In this document: positions 55,087 through 64,000 of the stretch, one piece after another
How positions within the stretch are numbered: the stretch's first letter is position 1
How the letters are laid out: the number at the start of each line of letters is the position of its first letter
Assembly (NCBI RefSeq): GCF_000829675.1
Contig: NZ_BBRX01000001.1
Location: 1-64,000 of the forward strand
Direction: 5' to 3'
From: Acinetobacter rudis
GTDB lineage: Bacteria; Pseudomonadota; Gammaproteobacteria; Pseudomonadales; Moraxellaceae
DNA: 64,000 nt
Translations under genes and position numbers: made by a program
The notes under the pieces: model-generated
What the model saw: only the letters and a program-made list of their open reading frames with translations
Database searches by the model: none
What the model was told of the DNA's origin: nothing

Positions 55087-55694
55087 AAAAAAACGGTTTC
55101 ACTTTAGTTGAGTTGCTGGTGGCAATTGCTATTTTTGCAATCTTGTCTGCATTAGGTTGGCAAACCTTTGATCATATCGTGAAAATCAAAGAGCGTAATG
55201 CGACACATGAAGAAAACCTAGCGCAACTACAAGAGGCTTATCAGCAAATTCAACGTGATAGTTTGCAAATAGCAGCAGTCGTTGCGGGGAATACTGAGAA
55301 GCCTCAAGCGGCGTTGGTGTTGCAAAATCAAAATCTGAGTTTTAGTAAATCTGGTGTAATTGATCCATTGCAGCAAAAGAAAGCACCGACAGAACGAATT
55401 GAATATCAGTATAACGCGCAAGATAAAAAACTGTATCGACTAAAATATACCTATATTCATAGTGCACGTGATCAACAGCCAGTATCGAGTGTGTTGTTAA
55501 GTCGAGTGGATCAATTACAGATCAATGTATTGAATCCAACAGCCTTAGATCATTGGCCAGATATGATTGATCCCAATGATCAGCTTGCTTTACGTCGTTT
55601 ACCACGAGGGTTAAGTATTAAATTTAGTATTGATGATGTTGAATATGAATGGATCTTTGATCTACTCAATACTGATTTTATTGCTACGCCATAA
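55083..55694 (+). CDS. gspJ: Type II secretion minor pseudopilin GspJ
   Basis: 203 residues with a very short leader: NGFTLVELLVAIAIFAILSALG, cleaved after glycine 5. The globular part has RIEYQYNAQDKKLYR and a C-terminal IDDVEYEWIFDL, like other GspJ proteins. It is separated from gspK by 113 bases, breaking the otherwise overlapping run. Confidence 0.9.
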   Translation: MKKNGFTLVELLVAIAIFAILSALGWQTFDHIVKIKERNATHEENLAQLQEAYQQIQRDSLQIAAVVAGNTEKPQAALVLQNQNLSFSKSGVIDPLQQKKAPTERIEYQYNAQDKKLYRLKYTYIHSARDQQPVSSVLLSRVDQLQINVLNPTALDHWPDMIDPNDQLALRRLPRGLSIKFSIDDVEYEWIFDLLNTDFIATP

Positions 55695-55807
55695 TAATAA
55701 GGATGAATCATGCAAGCTTCTGAACAGTGCCAGTGTACGTATGTTACAACAGCGTATACAGTAGTAAGGGTTTAAGTCATGAAAATTGACACGATTGAGT
55801 ATTTGTC

Positions 55808-56755
55808 ATGAAGCAGCAGCGAGGAATTGCTTTAATTACCATTTTAGTTATGGTTGCCCTAGCTACGATCGTTGCAGCAACAATCGTTAAGCGTCAATAT
55901 CTGACAGCTGATAATACCGCTTATATGATGCGACAAAATCAAGCCCTGCAATATAACAAAAGTGCTGAATATTTTTTATCAGAACTTCTAGTACAAGATG
56001 CAAAAAATAGCCCGAAGGCAGATTATTTACAGGAGACTTGGGCACAACCATTACCTCCATTTCCTGTTGATGATGGCATTATTTCAGCCCAGCTAGAGGA
56101 TCTGTCTGGTAAATTTAACTTAAATAGTCTGTTAAAAAATGCCAATGAGCCAAATGAGAATACACGTAAAGTGTTTGAAAACTTATTGGTACGTGTGGGC
56201 TTGCCAGCACAGCTCAGTCAGGCAGTATTGGATTGGCAAGATGCTGATGATTTAACCAGTGGTGCGATGGGGGCAGAAAGCCAATATTATTTAAGCGCAG
56301 GTCTTGCCTATACACCACCAAATCGTATGTTTAATGATATCGAAGAATTAAAAATGGTGCGTGGCTTTGAAGGACAAAACTATGACCGTATTGCACCCTA
56401 TATTGCCGCTCTTCCTGCAATAGAAACTAAAATAAATATCAATACTGCACCTGCTCTGGTTTTGGCGAGTCTGGATGAAAAATTAGATGTCAATTCAGTG
56501 CAGCAAGCTTTGCAAAGTAAACAAGCCAAGTTTGAGCACTTTTCTAGTGTTGCTAATTTACTTGAGCAAGATGTATTTACACAGCTATCCCCAGAAAGTA
56601 AGACACTGGCGAACAATATTTTTGATGTTAAATCTTCATACTTTAAAGCAAAAATTGAAGTGCAGCTTGCTGAGCGTAAACGTCAAATGAATAGCTTTTT
56701 ATATCGTAAAAATGATCATGTCTATGTTTATGCCCGTAATCTCGTGCCATTTTAA
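55808..56755 (+). CDS. gspK: Type II secretion minor pseudopilin GspK
   Basis: 315 residues. Leader and helix are QQRGIALITILVMVALATIV; the +5 residue is not glutamate, which is normal for GspK, the pilus-tip protein. Large alpha-rich insertion includes LEDLSGKFNLNSLL and DWQDADD with the calcium-site acidic residues, and ININTAPALVLASL at the saposin-like end. No gspC-G, L or M gene is in the window, so the system must be completed elsewhere. Confidence 0.92.
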   Translation: MKQQRGIALITILVMVALATIVAATIVKRQYLTADNTAYMMRQNQALQYNKSAEYFLSELLVQDAKNSPKADYLQETWAQPLPPFPVDDGIISAQLEDLSGKFNLNSLLKNANEPNENTRKVFENLLVRVGLPAQLSQAVLDWQDADDLTSGAMGAESQYYLSAGLAYTPPNRMFNDIEELKMVRGFEGQNYDRIAPYIAALPAIETKININTAPALVLASLDEKLDVNSVQQALQSKQAKFEHFSSVANLLEQDVFTQLSPESKTLANNIFDVKSSYFKAKIEVQLAERKRQMNSFLYRKNDHVYVYARNLVPF

Positions 56756-56796
56756 CAGAGCGCTATTTGATCACTACAATATATGTAGCCTATAAA

Positions 56797-56842
56797 TTTG
56801 ATTTTTAATCAAACAGTGATAATATTTTTGCGTTAAAAATAT
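56797..56842. other. Two adjacent AT-rich inverted repeats upstream of the QueD-like gene
   Basis: TTTGATT/AATCAAA (56797-56813, TTT loop) and ATATTTTT/AAAAATAT (56822-56842, GCGTT loop). The first, with its T-rich loop, may contribute to ending the gspK transcript; the second could be part of the promoter region. No gene is seen in 56756-56954. Confidence 0.4.
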
Positions 56843-56954
56843 ACTTATGACTGTGGACTTTCGTAGAATGGACAAGGGTTTTTAAATTTTATACGAATTA
56901 ATGATGATTTTGATCTATAATCATTTTTATTGGTGTTTAAGATATATTTGACAC

Positions 56955-57551
56955 ATGCTCATCCGCAAATTATTTAAATTTGAAAATGCACATATTGTAC
57001 GTAACTGTACATCGGATCGTTGTAAGTATTCGATTCATGGGCATAGTTACAAAGTTGAATTATTGCTGAAAGCATCCAAGCTTGATCATGGTCAAATGGT
57101 TTATGATTTCGGTTTGCTCAAGGGCATGATTAAAGAGCTAATTGATAGTTTTGATCATGCGATTTGTTTTTGGCAACAAGACGACATGACCTATATCGAA
57201 GCCTGTAAGACTTTTAGTGCACGTTGGATCGCCTTGCCTGTATCACCTTCAGCTGAGCAACTCTCCAGAGTTTTATTTTTTCTGGTGCAACAGCTATTAC
57301 AGGCTACTGTGACAAAAAATGGGGAAGGTGATGTTGAAGTATATTCGGTGATTGTGCATGAAACTGATACGGGTTATGCACAAAGTTTTATTGAAGACAT
57401 CGAAAATATTCAAATGGGTATTTTGTCGTTAGATCAGATCCATTTTTCAGATCAGGTCATGGCTGAATGGACTGACTCGAATATGTATCAAAAATTGCAA
57501 AATGGCCTGCAATTTATTAATCCAGAAGTGGAATTACAAGTTAAACTTTAA
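56955..57551 (+). CDS. 6-carboxytetrahydropterin synthase (QueD/PTPS)-like protein
   Basis: 198 residues of the PTPS fold. Zinc histidines fit: His13 in FENAHIV and His28/His30 in IHGHSYKVEL. Cysteines 18 and 23 could supply the catalytic thiol; the spacing to HGH (C23 to H28) is one longer than in E. coli QueD. VIVHETDTGYAQ carries the conserved glutamate. The protein is about 70 residues longer than QueD, so queuosine synthesis is plausible but not certain; other que genes are not in view. Confidence 0.8.
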   Translation: MLIRKLFKFENAHIVRNCTSDRCKYSIHGHSYKVELLLKASKLDHGQMVYDFGLLKGMIKELIDSFDHAICFWQQDDMTYIEACKTFSARWIALPVSPSAEQLSRVLFFLVQQLLQATVTKNGEGDVEVYSVIVHETDTGYAQSFIEDIENIQMGILSLDQIHFSDQVMAEWTDSNMYQKLQNGLQFINPEVELQVKL

Positions 57552-57609
57552 GTCATGAGATTATGATTTAATTGAGTATATTGATTAGGGAATTAAGGAT
57601 AAAAGATCA

Positions 57610-58329
57610 ATGAGTGTAAACTTTACTGAACAGGAACAAGCAAAACTTGATCAGGTTCGCTTGGATCCCAGCTGGAAAGTTGCATTGACTGATTTTCTGC
57701 TCAGTCAGAAAATGGAAAGCTTGCGGAATTTCTTGCTGAAAGAAAAGACTGAAGATAGAGTTATTTATCCACCCAATGCATTAATTTTTAATGCACTGAA
57801 TACAACTCCGCTTGAGCAAGTAAAAGTCGTGATTTTGGGACAAGATCCTTATCATGGTGAAAATCAAGCACATGGTTTAAGTTTTTCAGTACAACGAGGT
57901 GTTGCTTTACCGCCTTCATTGCGTAATATATTCCACGAATTGCACAATGACTTAGGTCTGCCAGTTGCGACTCAAGGAGATTTGACACAATGGGCAGAGC
58001 AAGGGGTGTTGCTACTCAATAGTGTGCTGACTGTAGCCGCTGGGCAGCCAACCTCACATCAAAAACAAGGCTGGGAAGAATTTACCGATCAGGTTATTGA
58101 TGTATTAAATCAGCAACGAGAGCATATCGTATTTATATTGTGGGGTGCCTATGCTCAACGTAAGGGAAAACGTATAGATACCACCAAACATTTGGTACTG
58201 AAGGCAGCACATCCATCGCCTTTAGCTGCAAATAGAGGTGGATTTTTTGGTTGTAAAGTTTTCTCAAAAACCAATCATTATTTAAAACAAAATGGCATAG
58301 AGCCAATTAACTGGCAGCTGGACGCATGA
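57610..58329 (+). CDS. ung: Uracil-DNA glycosylase
   Basis: Removes uracil from DNA; 239 residues. Family-1 motifs are intact: the water-activating loop VVILGQDPYHGENQAHGLSF with the catalytic aspartate, LLLNSVLTV, and the DNA-intercalation loop KAAHPSPLAANRGGFFGCK. Its stop overlaps the next start by ATGA. Confidence 0.97.
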   Translation: MSVNFTEQEQAKLDQVRLDPSWKVALTDFLLSQKMESLRNFLLKEKTEDRVIYPPNALIFNALNTTPLEQVKVVILGQDPYHGENQAHGLSFSVQRGVALPPSLRNIFHELHNDLGLPVATQGDLTQWAEQGVLLLNSVLTVAAGQPTSHQKQGWEEFTDQVIDVLNQQREHIVFILWGAYAQRKGKRIDTTKHLVLKAAHPSPLAANRGGFFGCKVFSKTNHYLKQNGIEPINWQLDA

Positions 58330-59447
58330 CAAACAAACCTCATACCAAGCCTTATCACGCTGATTTAATTATTGAAGAAGCTCAAAATGGCTGGCGTATT
58401 ATTCGCTTAAATCGACCGAAGTCTCTACATGCTTTAGATGAATCGATCGTAACTGCACTATTTAATGTCTTTGAAGACTTTCATGCAGACGATAGTGTAA
58501 AAGCAATTTGGTTAGACTCAACAACCCCTAAAGCATTTTGTGCTGGTGGTGACGTACGTAAATTACGTCAATTGGTCATTAATAATGAAGTTGAGACGGC
58601 TAATCGCTTTTTTGAGCAAGAATATGCTTTAGACTTATTGTTACATAACTATGCTAAACCCATCGTGGTTTGGGGTGAAGGGTATGTGATGGGCGGCGGT
58701 CTAGGTTTGTTTATGGCCGCACCATTTCGCTTGGTGACACCACATTCACGTTTGGCAATGCCTGAAGTCAATATCGGTCTTTACCCAGATGTTGGCGCAA
58801 GTCGCTTTTTAGCAGATCGAGGTCCAATTGGTTTGTTCACTGGCTTAACAGGTTCAATTATGACTGCTGCTGGTGCATATGGCATTGGTTGGGCAACACA
58901 TATTTGTGATACTCAGCGTGATACTGTTTTGCAAAAGTTAATTGACATTGACTGGGAACATTATCCAGCGGGCGACTTTCGTGCACTAGATGATACTTTA
59001 AACGGCATGCATCGTCCTGTACCACCAGGCCCTCTACAAAACTCACTAGATGTCATTCACAGTGTTTGTCGTGGCGTGCAATTTGAACAAGATTACGAAA
59101 CAATTTTAGGTTTAAGTGATGCACGTAGTGACTGGTTACGCCAAGCGAGTGAAAACTTAGAAAAGGGTTCACCAAGTACTGCTGCAATTACATGGTTGCT
59201 CTGGCAGTGGGGACGTCAAGTGCATTCATGGCAAGAAGTTTTTGATCTTGAAGCACAAATTTCAGATTGGAAAATCACTCACCCCGATTTTGTTGAAGGT
59301 GTACGTGCACGTCTAGTCGATAAAGACTTGTCACCAGTTTGGCAAGAAGTGAGTGCGATGACTCTGCCAGCCATTTTGTCTGAGCACCCACCTGTGACCA
59401 ATATTGAAAGTTGGAATGAGTTATTAAGACAATATAACGTTATTTAA
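58326..59447 (+). CDS. Enoyl-CoA hydratase/3-hydroxyisobutyryl-CoA hydrolase family protein
   Basis: 373-residue crotonase-fold enzyme. The oxyanion hole pieces are AFCAGGDVRKL and GYVMGGGLGLFMAAPFR; the carboxylate pair fits the hydrolase group (LAMPEVNIGLYPDVGASRFL). The C-terminal extension of about 110 residues and overall length match 3-hydroxyisobutyryl-CoA hydrolase (valine breakdown) better than simple enoyl-CoA hydratases of about 260. Overlaps ung by four bases, which suggests co-translation rather than a shared pathway. Confidence 0.87.
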   Translation: MTNKPHTKPYHADLIIEEAQNGWRIIRLNRPKSLHALDESIVTALFNVFEDFHADDSVKAIWLDSTTPKAFCAGGDVRKLRQLVINNEVETANRFFEQEYALDLLLHNYAKPIVVWGEGYVMGGGLGLFMAAPFRLVTPHSRLAMPEVNIGLYPDVGASRFLADRGPIGLFTGLTGSIMTAAGAYGIGWATHICDTQRDTVLQKLIDIDWEHYPAGDFRALDDTLNGMHRPVPPGPLQNSLDVIHSVCRGVQFEQDYETILGLSDARSDWLRQASENLEKGSPSTAAITWLLWQWGRQVHSWQEVFDLEAQISDWKITHPDFVEGVRARLVDKDLSPVWQEVSAMTLPAILSEHPPVTNIESWNELLRQYNVI

Positions 59448-59451
59448 GTTT

Positions 59452-59982
59452 ATGTCAGAAGATCAGCAACAGATTGATGAAAAATGGATGCAGCTTGCTT
59501 TTGAGCAGGCTGCAATCGCAGCAGAGCATGCAGAGATCCCTGTGGGTGCAGTCATTGTAAGTGAAGGGGAAATTATCGGGCAGGGGTATAATTGTCCGAT
59601 TGAAAGCCATGATCCTACGGCACATGCAGAAATACAGGCTTTACGACAAGCATGTACTCATCTTGAAAACTATCGCTTACCTGCAGAAAGTACTTTATAC
59701 GTCACTTTAGAACCTTGCACAATGTGTGTGGGGGCACTTATTCATGCACGTGTTGGACGAGTAGTTTTTGCAACAACAGAACCCAAAGCGGGGGCGTTGG
59801 TCAGCGAGCGTAAATTGCTAGACAGTGGTTATTACAACCATGTTTTCCAATTTCAAGGGGGATGTCTACAGCAGCAGTGTTCAGAGCAGCTGTCTGCATT
59901 TTTTAAAATGCGTCGGGAACAAAAAAAACAGCAAAGACTTATCAATAGAGCTGCCAATTTACCGATTAACTCATTGAAATAG
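59452..59982 (+). CDS. tadA: tRNA adenosine(34) deaminase TadA
   Basis: Zinc deaminase that makes inosine at the wobble position of tRNA-Arg(ACG). 176 residues. Zinc ligands and catalytic glutamate are in DPTAHAEIQAL and LEPCTMCVGALIHARVGRV. Four bases after the upstream gene. The C-terminal 25 residues are basic and end in RLINRAANLPINSLK, a common extension. Confidence 0.95.
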   Translation: MSEDQQQIDEKWMQLAFEQAAIAAEHAEIPVGAVIVSEGEIIGQGYNCPIESHDPTAHAEIQALRQACTHLENYRLPAESTLYVTLEPCTMCVGALIHARVGRVVFATTEPKAGALVSERKLLDSGYYNHVFQFQGGCLQQQCSEQLSAFFKMRREQKKQQRLINRAANLPINSLK

Positions 59983-60037
59983 ATCGGACGATGAGGCGGT
60001 GAAGTGATAGCAATCAATAATGATGATGGAGTGACTT

Positions 60038-60487
60038 ATGAGTAAAACAAATTATCCACATATTGTAATTGAGAGAAATTTTCCTGCACCTATCGAGCAA
60101 GTATTTGAGTTGCTGTCTAAACATGCAACATATAATCAAGCTTTTGCACCAATACAAGTTGAACGTGTTAAAGATTCGACAGATGCTAATCATCCTGATG
60201 GACTAGGATCAATTCGACGTTTGGGATTTGGTCCGATTAAACCTTTACAAGAGCAAATTACTTTAGTTGAAGTGAACCGTTGTATTGAATATAAAATTAT
60301 TCGTAACCCCTTGGTGAAATATCATCTAGGCCGTCTTGATTTTCAAAGTCTAGATGATGGTAGTACTCAGGTCACATATCGGATCGATTTGCAGCTGCGA
60401 GTACCGGGTTTAAGTAAAATTGTGCTTGCACAGCTTAATCAAGCGATTAAACTTGGTTTTTCAAAATTATCTCGTTCTTTTATCTAA
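60038..60487 (+). CDS. SRPBCC-superfamily (START-like) protein
   Basis: 149 residues of the lipid-binding START-like fold: VIERNFPAPIEQVFELLSKHATY at the N-terminus is the usual polyketide-cyclase/dehydrase start, followed by beta strands (EQITLVEVNRCIEYKII) and a C-terminal helix. No catalytic residues can be assigned. Ligand unknown. It ends 12 bases before the cmk start. Confidence 0.75.
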   Translation: MSKTNYPHIVIERNFPAPIEQVFELLSKHATYNQAFAPIQVERVKDSTDANHPDGLGSIRRLGFGPIKPLQEQITLVEVNRCIEYKIIRNPLVKYHLGRLDFQSLDDGSTQVTYRIDLQLRVPGLSKIVLAQLNQAIKLGFSKLSRSFI

Positions 60488-60499
60488 ATTGGAGTGGCA

Positions 60500-61180
60500 A
60501 TGACAATACACATCATCACCATTGATGGCCCCAGCGGTTCTGGAAAAGGAACATTAGCGGCACGCTTAGCTGAACATTATGCTTATCGTTTGTTAGATTC
60601 AGGTGCGTTGTATCGACTATTGGGTTTGTCATTGTTTCAACATAATTTACTTGACAATTTAACTGATGAAGCTGCTCTTAAACAATGCGTTACAATTGCA
60701 CTTAACTTGGATATCGAGTTTAAAAGCAATTCACAGGGCACTCAGGTCTTTTTAGATGGTCAAGATGTAAGCCAACAAATACGTACTGAACAGGTGGGTG
60801 AATACGCATCAAAAGTCGCTGCAATTCCAGAACTTAGACAGGCGTTATTTGAAAGACAGCGTGCCTTTGCACAGCAACCTGGGCTTGTTGCAGATGGGCG
60901 AGATATGGCAACTTCTATTTTTCCAGAAGCTCAATCAAAAATTTACTTGACTGCATCGGCAGAATCTAGAGCAGAGCGTCGAGTAAAACAGTTGCAGGCT
61001 ATGGGTCACGATGTTAAAATAAGCGGCATTTTGGCCAATATCGAAGCACGTGATAAGCGTGATATGGAACGTAGCGTCGCACCGCTTAAACCTGCAGTTG
61101 ATGCATATATGATCGATAGCTCAGATTTGAGCATTGATGATGTATTTGAGTTGATGATCCGCTATATCGATCGATCCTAA
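60500..61180 (+). CDS. cmk: Cytidylate kinase
   Basis: Phosphorylates CMP and dCMP. 226 residues from ATG 60500, which has GGAG 5 bases upstream; a GTG at 60494 lies within the site. The P-loop is in [19 protein letters not shown], then [10 protein letters not shown] and [16 protein letters not shown], all cmk signatures. rpsA follows after 118 bases, the conserved cmk-rpsA order. Confidence 0.96.
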   Translation: MTIHIITIDGPSGSGKGTLAARLAEHYAYRLLDSGALYRLLGLSLFQHNLLDNLTDEAALKQCVTIALNLDIEFKSNSQGTQVFLDGQDVSQQIRTEQVGEYASKVAAIPELRQALFERQRAFAQQPGLVADGRDMATSIFPEAQSKIYLTASAESRAERRVKQLQAMGHDVKISGILANIEARDKRDMERSVAPLKPAVDAYMIDSSDLSIDDVFELMIRYIDRS

Positions 61181-61298
61181 ACCAAAATATCAATATTATG
61201 AACATATGCATAGCTTGATCAGTCTTATATGGACTATGTGTTTGTCTAACTAAACCGGCCTTGTCTGATCCAAGACCGCTGAATTTACTAGGTATATC

Positions 61299-62975
61299 AT
61301 GACCGAATCTTTTGCAGCCCTCTTTGAAGAAAGCGAATTAAACCTTAACGTTGAAAAGGGTGCCGTAATCCAAGGTATCGTTGTTAGCATCGACTCTGAC
61401 TGGGTTACTGTTGACACTGGTCTTAAGTCTGAAGGTGTAGTTGCACGTTCTGAATTCTTAGACGAACAACGTGAGCTTGAAGTTCAAGTTGGCGATACTG
61501 TAGACGTTGTTGTTGAAGCGCTTGACAACGGCATGGGTCAAACTGTTTTATCACGTGAAAAAGCTAAACGTGCTGAGACTTGGACTAAACTTGAAAAAAT
61601 CTTTGAAGACGGCGAAATCGTTACTGGTGTTATCTCTGGTAAGGTTAAAGGCGGTTTCACTGTTGACATCGGTCCAGTTCGTGCGTTCCTACCTGGTTCT
61701 TTGGTTGATACACGTCCTATCCGTGATACAACTCACCTTGAAGGTAAAGAGCTTGAGTTTAAAGTAATTAAACTTGATGCTAAACGTAACAACGTTGTTG
61801 TTTCACGTCGTGCGGTAATGGAAGCTGAGTCTTCTGCTGACCGTGAAGCTCTTCTTTCTCAACTAGAAGAAGGTCAAACTGTTACTGGTACAATCAAGAA
61901 CCTTACAGATTACGGCGCATTCGTTGATCTTGGCGGTATTGATGGTCTACTTCATATCACAGATATGGCTTGGAAACGTATCAAACACCCTTCAGAAGTT
62001 GTTGAAGTTGGTCAAGAAGTTACTGTTAAAGTACTTAAATTTGACAAAGAGCGTAACCGTGTTTCTCTAGGTCTTAAACAACTTGGCGAAGATCCATGGT
62101 TAGCGATCATGAACCGTTACCCTAAAGGTTCTATCGTTAAAGCTCGTGTAACTAACTTAACTGATTACGGTTGCTTCGCTGAAATCGCTGAAGGCGTTGA
62201 AGGTCTAGTACACGTTTCAGAAATGGATCACACAAACAAAAACATCCACCCATCTAAAGTTGTTCAGATTGGTGATGAAGTTGATGTTATGGTTCTTGAA
62301 GTTGATGAAGAACGTCGTCGTATTTCTCTTGGTATCAAACAAACTCGTGCTAATCCATGGGAAGAGTTTGCTAAAGCACACGAGAAAGGCGAAAAAGTTT
62401 CTGGTACGATCAAGTCTATCACTGACTTCGGTATCTTCATCGGTTTACCAGGCGGTATCGACGGTCTAGTTCACTTGTCTGATATTTCTTGGAACGAGCA
62501 AGGCGAAGAAGCTATTCGTCGCTTCAAGAAAGGCGATACTGTTGAAGCCGTTATTCTTTCTGTAGATGCAGAAGGTAACCGTATCAGCCTAGGTATCAAA
62601 CAATTGAACAGCGATCCGTTCAACGATTTCTTAGCTGCTAACGAACGCGGTGCGCTTGTTAAAGGTACTGTAACTGCTGTTGATGCTCGTGGTGCAACTG
62701 TTAAGTTGGCTGACGAAGTTGAAGCTCAATTAAAAGCTTCTGAAATCAACCGTGATCGCGTTGAAGATGCAACTAAATTCCTAGAAGTAGGTCAAGAAGT
62801 TGAAGCTAAAATCATCAACGTAGATCGTAAATCACGTTCAATCAACTTGTCGATCAAAGCGAAAGACGAAGCTGAAGAGAAAGAAGCGGTTGCTAACTTA
62901 CGTCAAGCAACAACTACTCAAGACAACGGTCCTAAAACAATCGGTGACTTGATTAAAGCTCAAATGAACAACTAA
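61299..62975 (+). CDS. rpsA: 30S ribosomal protein S1
   Basis: 558 residues made of six S1/OB-fold repeats that bring mRNA to the ribosome. Repeats begin near residues 20, 105, 190, 275, 365 and 450, each with a G-x-V-x-x-I-x-D-x-G-x-F/V pattern (for example [20 protein letters not shown]). Codon use is strongly biased to the preferred codons of highly expressed genes. In other bacteria S1 represses its own translation through its leader. A strong terminator follows. Confidence 0.97.
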   Translation: MTESFAALFEESELNLNVEKGAVIQGIVVSIDSDWVTVDTGLKSEGVVARSEFLDEQRELEVQVGDTVDVVVEALDNGMGQTVLSREKAKRAETWTKLEKIFEDGEIVTGVISGKVKGGFTVDIGPVRAFLPGSLVDTRPIRDTTHLEGKELEFKVIKLDAKRNNVVVSRRAVMEAESSADREALLSQLEEGQTVTGTIKNLTDYGAFVDLGGIDGLLHITDMAWKRIKHPSEVVEVGQEVTVKVLKFDKERNRVSLGLKQLGEDPWLAIMNRYPKGSIVKARVTNLTDYGCFAEIAEGVEGLVHVSEMDHTNKNIHPSKVVQIGDEVDVMVLEVDEERRRISLGIKQTRANPWEEFAKAHEKGEKVSGTIKSITDFGIFIGLPGGIDGLVHLSDISWNEQGEEAIRRFKKGDTVEAVILSVDAEGNRISLGIKQLNSDPFNDFLAANERGALVKGTVTAVDARGATVKLADEVEAQLKASEINRDRVEDATKFLEVGQEVEAKIINVDRKSRSINLSIKAKDEAEEKEAVANLRQATTTQDNGPKTIGDLIKAQMNN

Positions 62976-63034
62976 GTGATTGTATAACGTACTATTTAAT
63001 GTAACTGAATAATACGTTTTATATAAGAACTGTT

Positions 63035-63072
63035 AAAGGTAGCGCAGGATAAGTATTCTGCGCTACCTTTTT
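63035..63072 (+). terminator. Rho-independent terminator of rpsA
   Basis: AAAGGTAGCGCAG (63035-63047) and CTGCGCTACCTTT (63058-63070) pair perfectly around a 10-base loop and end in T residues. The strongest hairpin of the window. Confidence 0.93.
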
Positions 63073-63135
63073 GTATTTGAACAGGTTATTATTTACAGGG
63101 TTACTCTAGTAGTATGATAATTAACGAGGTCATCG

Positions 63136-63441
63136 ATGACTACTGAAGCATTGAATAAGTCTGACTTAATAGAAAGGATTTCTATTAAAAATCCACATTT
63201 AGCTGAGCCATTAGTGGAAGATGCTGTTAAAATAATGATTGATCAGATGATTGCATCATTATCAGCAAACAACCGCATAGAGATTCGCGGTTTTGGTAGC
63301 TTTGCACTACATCATCGTGATCCACGAGTGGGTCGCAATCCAAAAACAGGGCGATCTGTAGAGGTTTCTGCTAAGGCGGTTCCGCATTTCAAGCCGGGCA
63401 AGGCATTGCGCGATGCGGTGAATGAGTCTGCGGATATGTAA
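63136..63441 (+). CDS. ihfB: Integration host factor beta subunit
   Basis: DNA-bending protein of 101 residues, HU/IHF family. Seen are [16 protein letters not shown], then [25 protein letters not shown] (the beta-arm with the intercalating proline) and [19 protein letters not shown]. The beta assignment over alpha rests on the [11 protein letters not shown] start and the position after rpsA, the known order. AACGAGG lies before the ATG. Confidence 0.95.
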   Translation: MTTEALNKSDLIERISIKNPHLAEPLVEDAVKIMIDQMIASLSANNRIEIRGFGSFALHHRDPRVGRNPKTGRSVEVSAKAVPHFKPGKALRDAVNESADM

Positions 63442-63465
63442 AAAAAATTAAAATGGGGTGCTCTT

Positions 63466-63834
63466 ATGCGCTATTTATTGGTCTCGGTATTAATTGTTAT
63501 ATTTGGCTATGCTTTAGCGCTAGTTCTGCAGAACGAAACTGAGCTTCCTGTAGATTTATTATTTACACAGGTTCCAGCAATGCGCCTAGGTTTGTTGCTG
63601 TTACTCACATTAGCGATTGGTATTGTAATTGGTCTATTGCTTGGTGTTCAGGTGTTCCGAGTTTTTCAGAACAGTTGGGAAATCAAACGATTGCGTAAAG
63701 ATGTTGCGCATTTACGCAAAGAACAAATCCAATCTGCTCAACTTGCAGCTGCTGAAGCTGCTGCAAATGCAAAGCATGAAAAAACTGTGTTAGAAATTCG
63801 TCCTGATGAGGACAAACCAACTCAAACACTTTAG
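63466..63834 (+). CDS. lapA: LapA-domain membrane protein (lipopolysaccharide assembly protein A)
   Basis: 122 residues with two membrane helices (about 2-20 and 43-65) and the LapA/DUF1049 pattern (YALALVLQNETELPVDLLF; LLLTLAIGIVIGLLLG). In E. coli LapA works with LapB in tuning LpxC and LPS levels. A coiled-coil-like tail follows residue 75. It is 24 bases after ihfB; LapB is not seen here. Confidence 0.88.
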   Translation: MRYLLVSVLIVIFGYALALVLQNETELPVDLLFTQVPAMRLGLLLLLTLAIGIVIGLLLGVQVFRVFQNSWEIKRLRKDVAHLRKEQIQSAQLAAAEAAANAKHEKTVLEIRPDEDKPTQTL

Positions 63835-63849
63835 TATTTTTTGTGGAAG

Positions 63850-63882
63850 GCAGTCTTTACTTTATGGGTGAAGGCTGCTTTT
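63850..63882 (+). terminator. Probable terminator after lapA
   Basis: GCAGTCTTTAC (63850-63860) pairs with GTGAAGGCTGC (63868-63878) using two G-U pairs, followed by four T. Downstream a TATAAT (63973-63978) may be the -10 of the next gene, outside the window. Confidence 0.6.
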
Positions 63883-64000
63883 GCATTTTTAAGACTTAAT
63901 TTTGTATTTAAACATGTCACCAAAGCTTAAAACTTAGGCTTTGCTGATCTTACACTCAAGCACAAACATGACTATAATACCGCAATATTTTTGTGTGGTG

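Noticed and set aside
55710..55775. 21-codon ORF between gspJ and gspK with an AAGGATG-like ribosome site
   Set aside because: Too short and without a recognisable pattern; possible leader peptide but unsupported by sequence alone.
60052..60060. Perfect DnaA box TTATCCACA
   Set aside because: Single copy, inside the SRPBCC coding sequence, no cluster of boxes or AT-rich unwinding region nearby; chance match.
61545..61562. CACGTG-centred sequence resembling a ParB parS site
   Set aside because: Only the core TCACGTGA agrees; the outer bases do not match the parS palindrome, and it lies in rpsA codons.

Overview
The window reads as a contiguous chromosomal piece of a gammaproteobacterium, most likely an Acinetobacter or close relative in the Moraxellaceae. 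Reasons: AT-rich, densely coding DNA; an Hfq with a long glycine-rich tail; detached minor-pseudopilin genes of the type II secretion system; an amgK-murU cell-wall recycling pair; and the run cmk-rpsA-ihfB-lapA. The genus is inferred from remembered gene content, not from a database search. I found no rRNA, tRNA, CRISPR array, prophage or insertion sequence.

Layout. 1-8.4 kb: an MdtABC-type RND efflux operon (adaptor cut by the window edge, two RND permeases, outer membrane factor), its genes overlapping by 4 bp and closed by a terminator. 8.5-13.3 kb: two paralogous glycerophosphodiesterase lipoproteins. 13.4-18.1 kb: YddG-type exporter, an MFS transporter divergent from an ArsR-rhodanese fusion regulator with an inverted repeat between them, and a MocR-type regulator with two 10-bp palindromes in front. 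18.1-20.8 kb: cyanide-insensitive-type cytochrome bd oxidase with a 41-residue membrane protein. 21.1-23.2 kb: an unrecognised gene, then an lrgA/lrgB-like pair. 23.2-27.1 kb: a copper island with a frameshifted copC, CopA ATPase, CueR and a CopZ-like chaperone, with CueR-type promoters before copA and copZ. 27.2-35.6 kb: mixed genes (cytosolic YWTD propeller, AroP-like permease, voltage-gated K+ channel, MetR, YeaL, two pseudouridine synthases, GNAT, orphan RelB-like antitoxin).

35.7-64 kb is core genome: tsaE-mutL-miaA-hfq; surA and lptD on the minus strand, divergent from amgK-murU; rsmG-parA-parB; msbA-lpxK-kdsB-holB-tatD-tetR; gspHIJK; a QueD-like gene; ung, an acyl-CoA hydratase/hydrolase, tadA, a SRPBCC protein; cmk-rpsA-ihfB-lapA.

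Themes: envelope building (LptD, SurA, MsbA, LpxK, KdsB, LapA, AmgK/MurU, pseudopilins), efflux and metal homeostasis, and RNA modification (MiaA, TsaE, RsuA, RluA-like, RsmG, TadA). I see no obvious large undescribed system. The best leads are the ArsR-rhodanese/MFS unit, the paired GDPD lipoproteins with a second barrel-like region, the cytosolic YWTD propeller, the unknown gene before lrgAB, and the frameshifted copC in an otherwise intact copper regulon.
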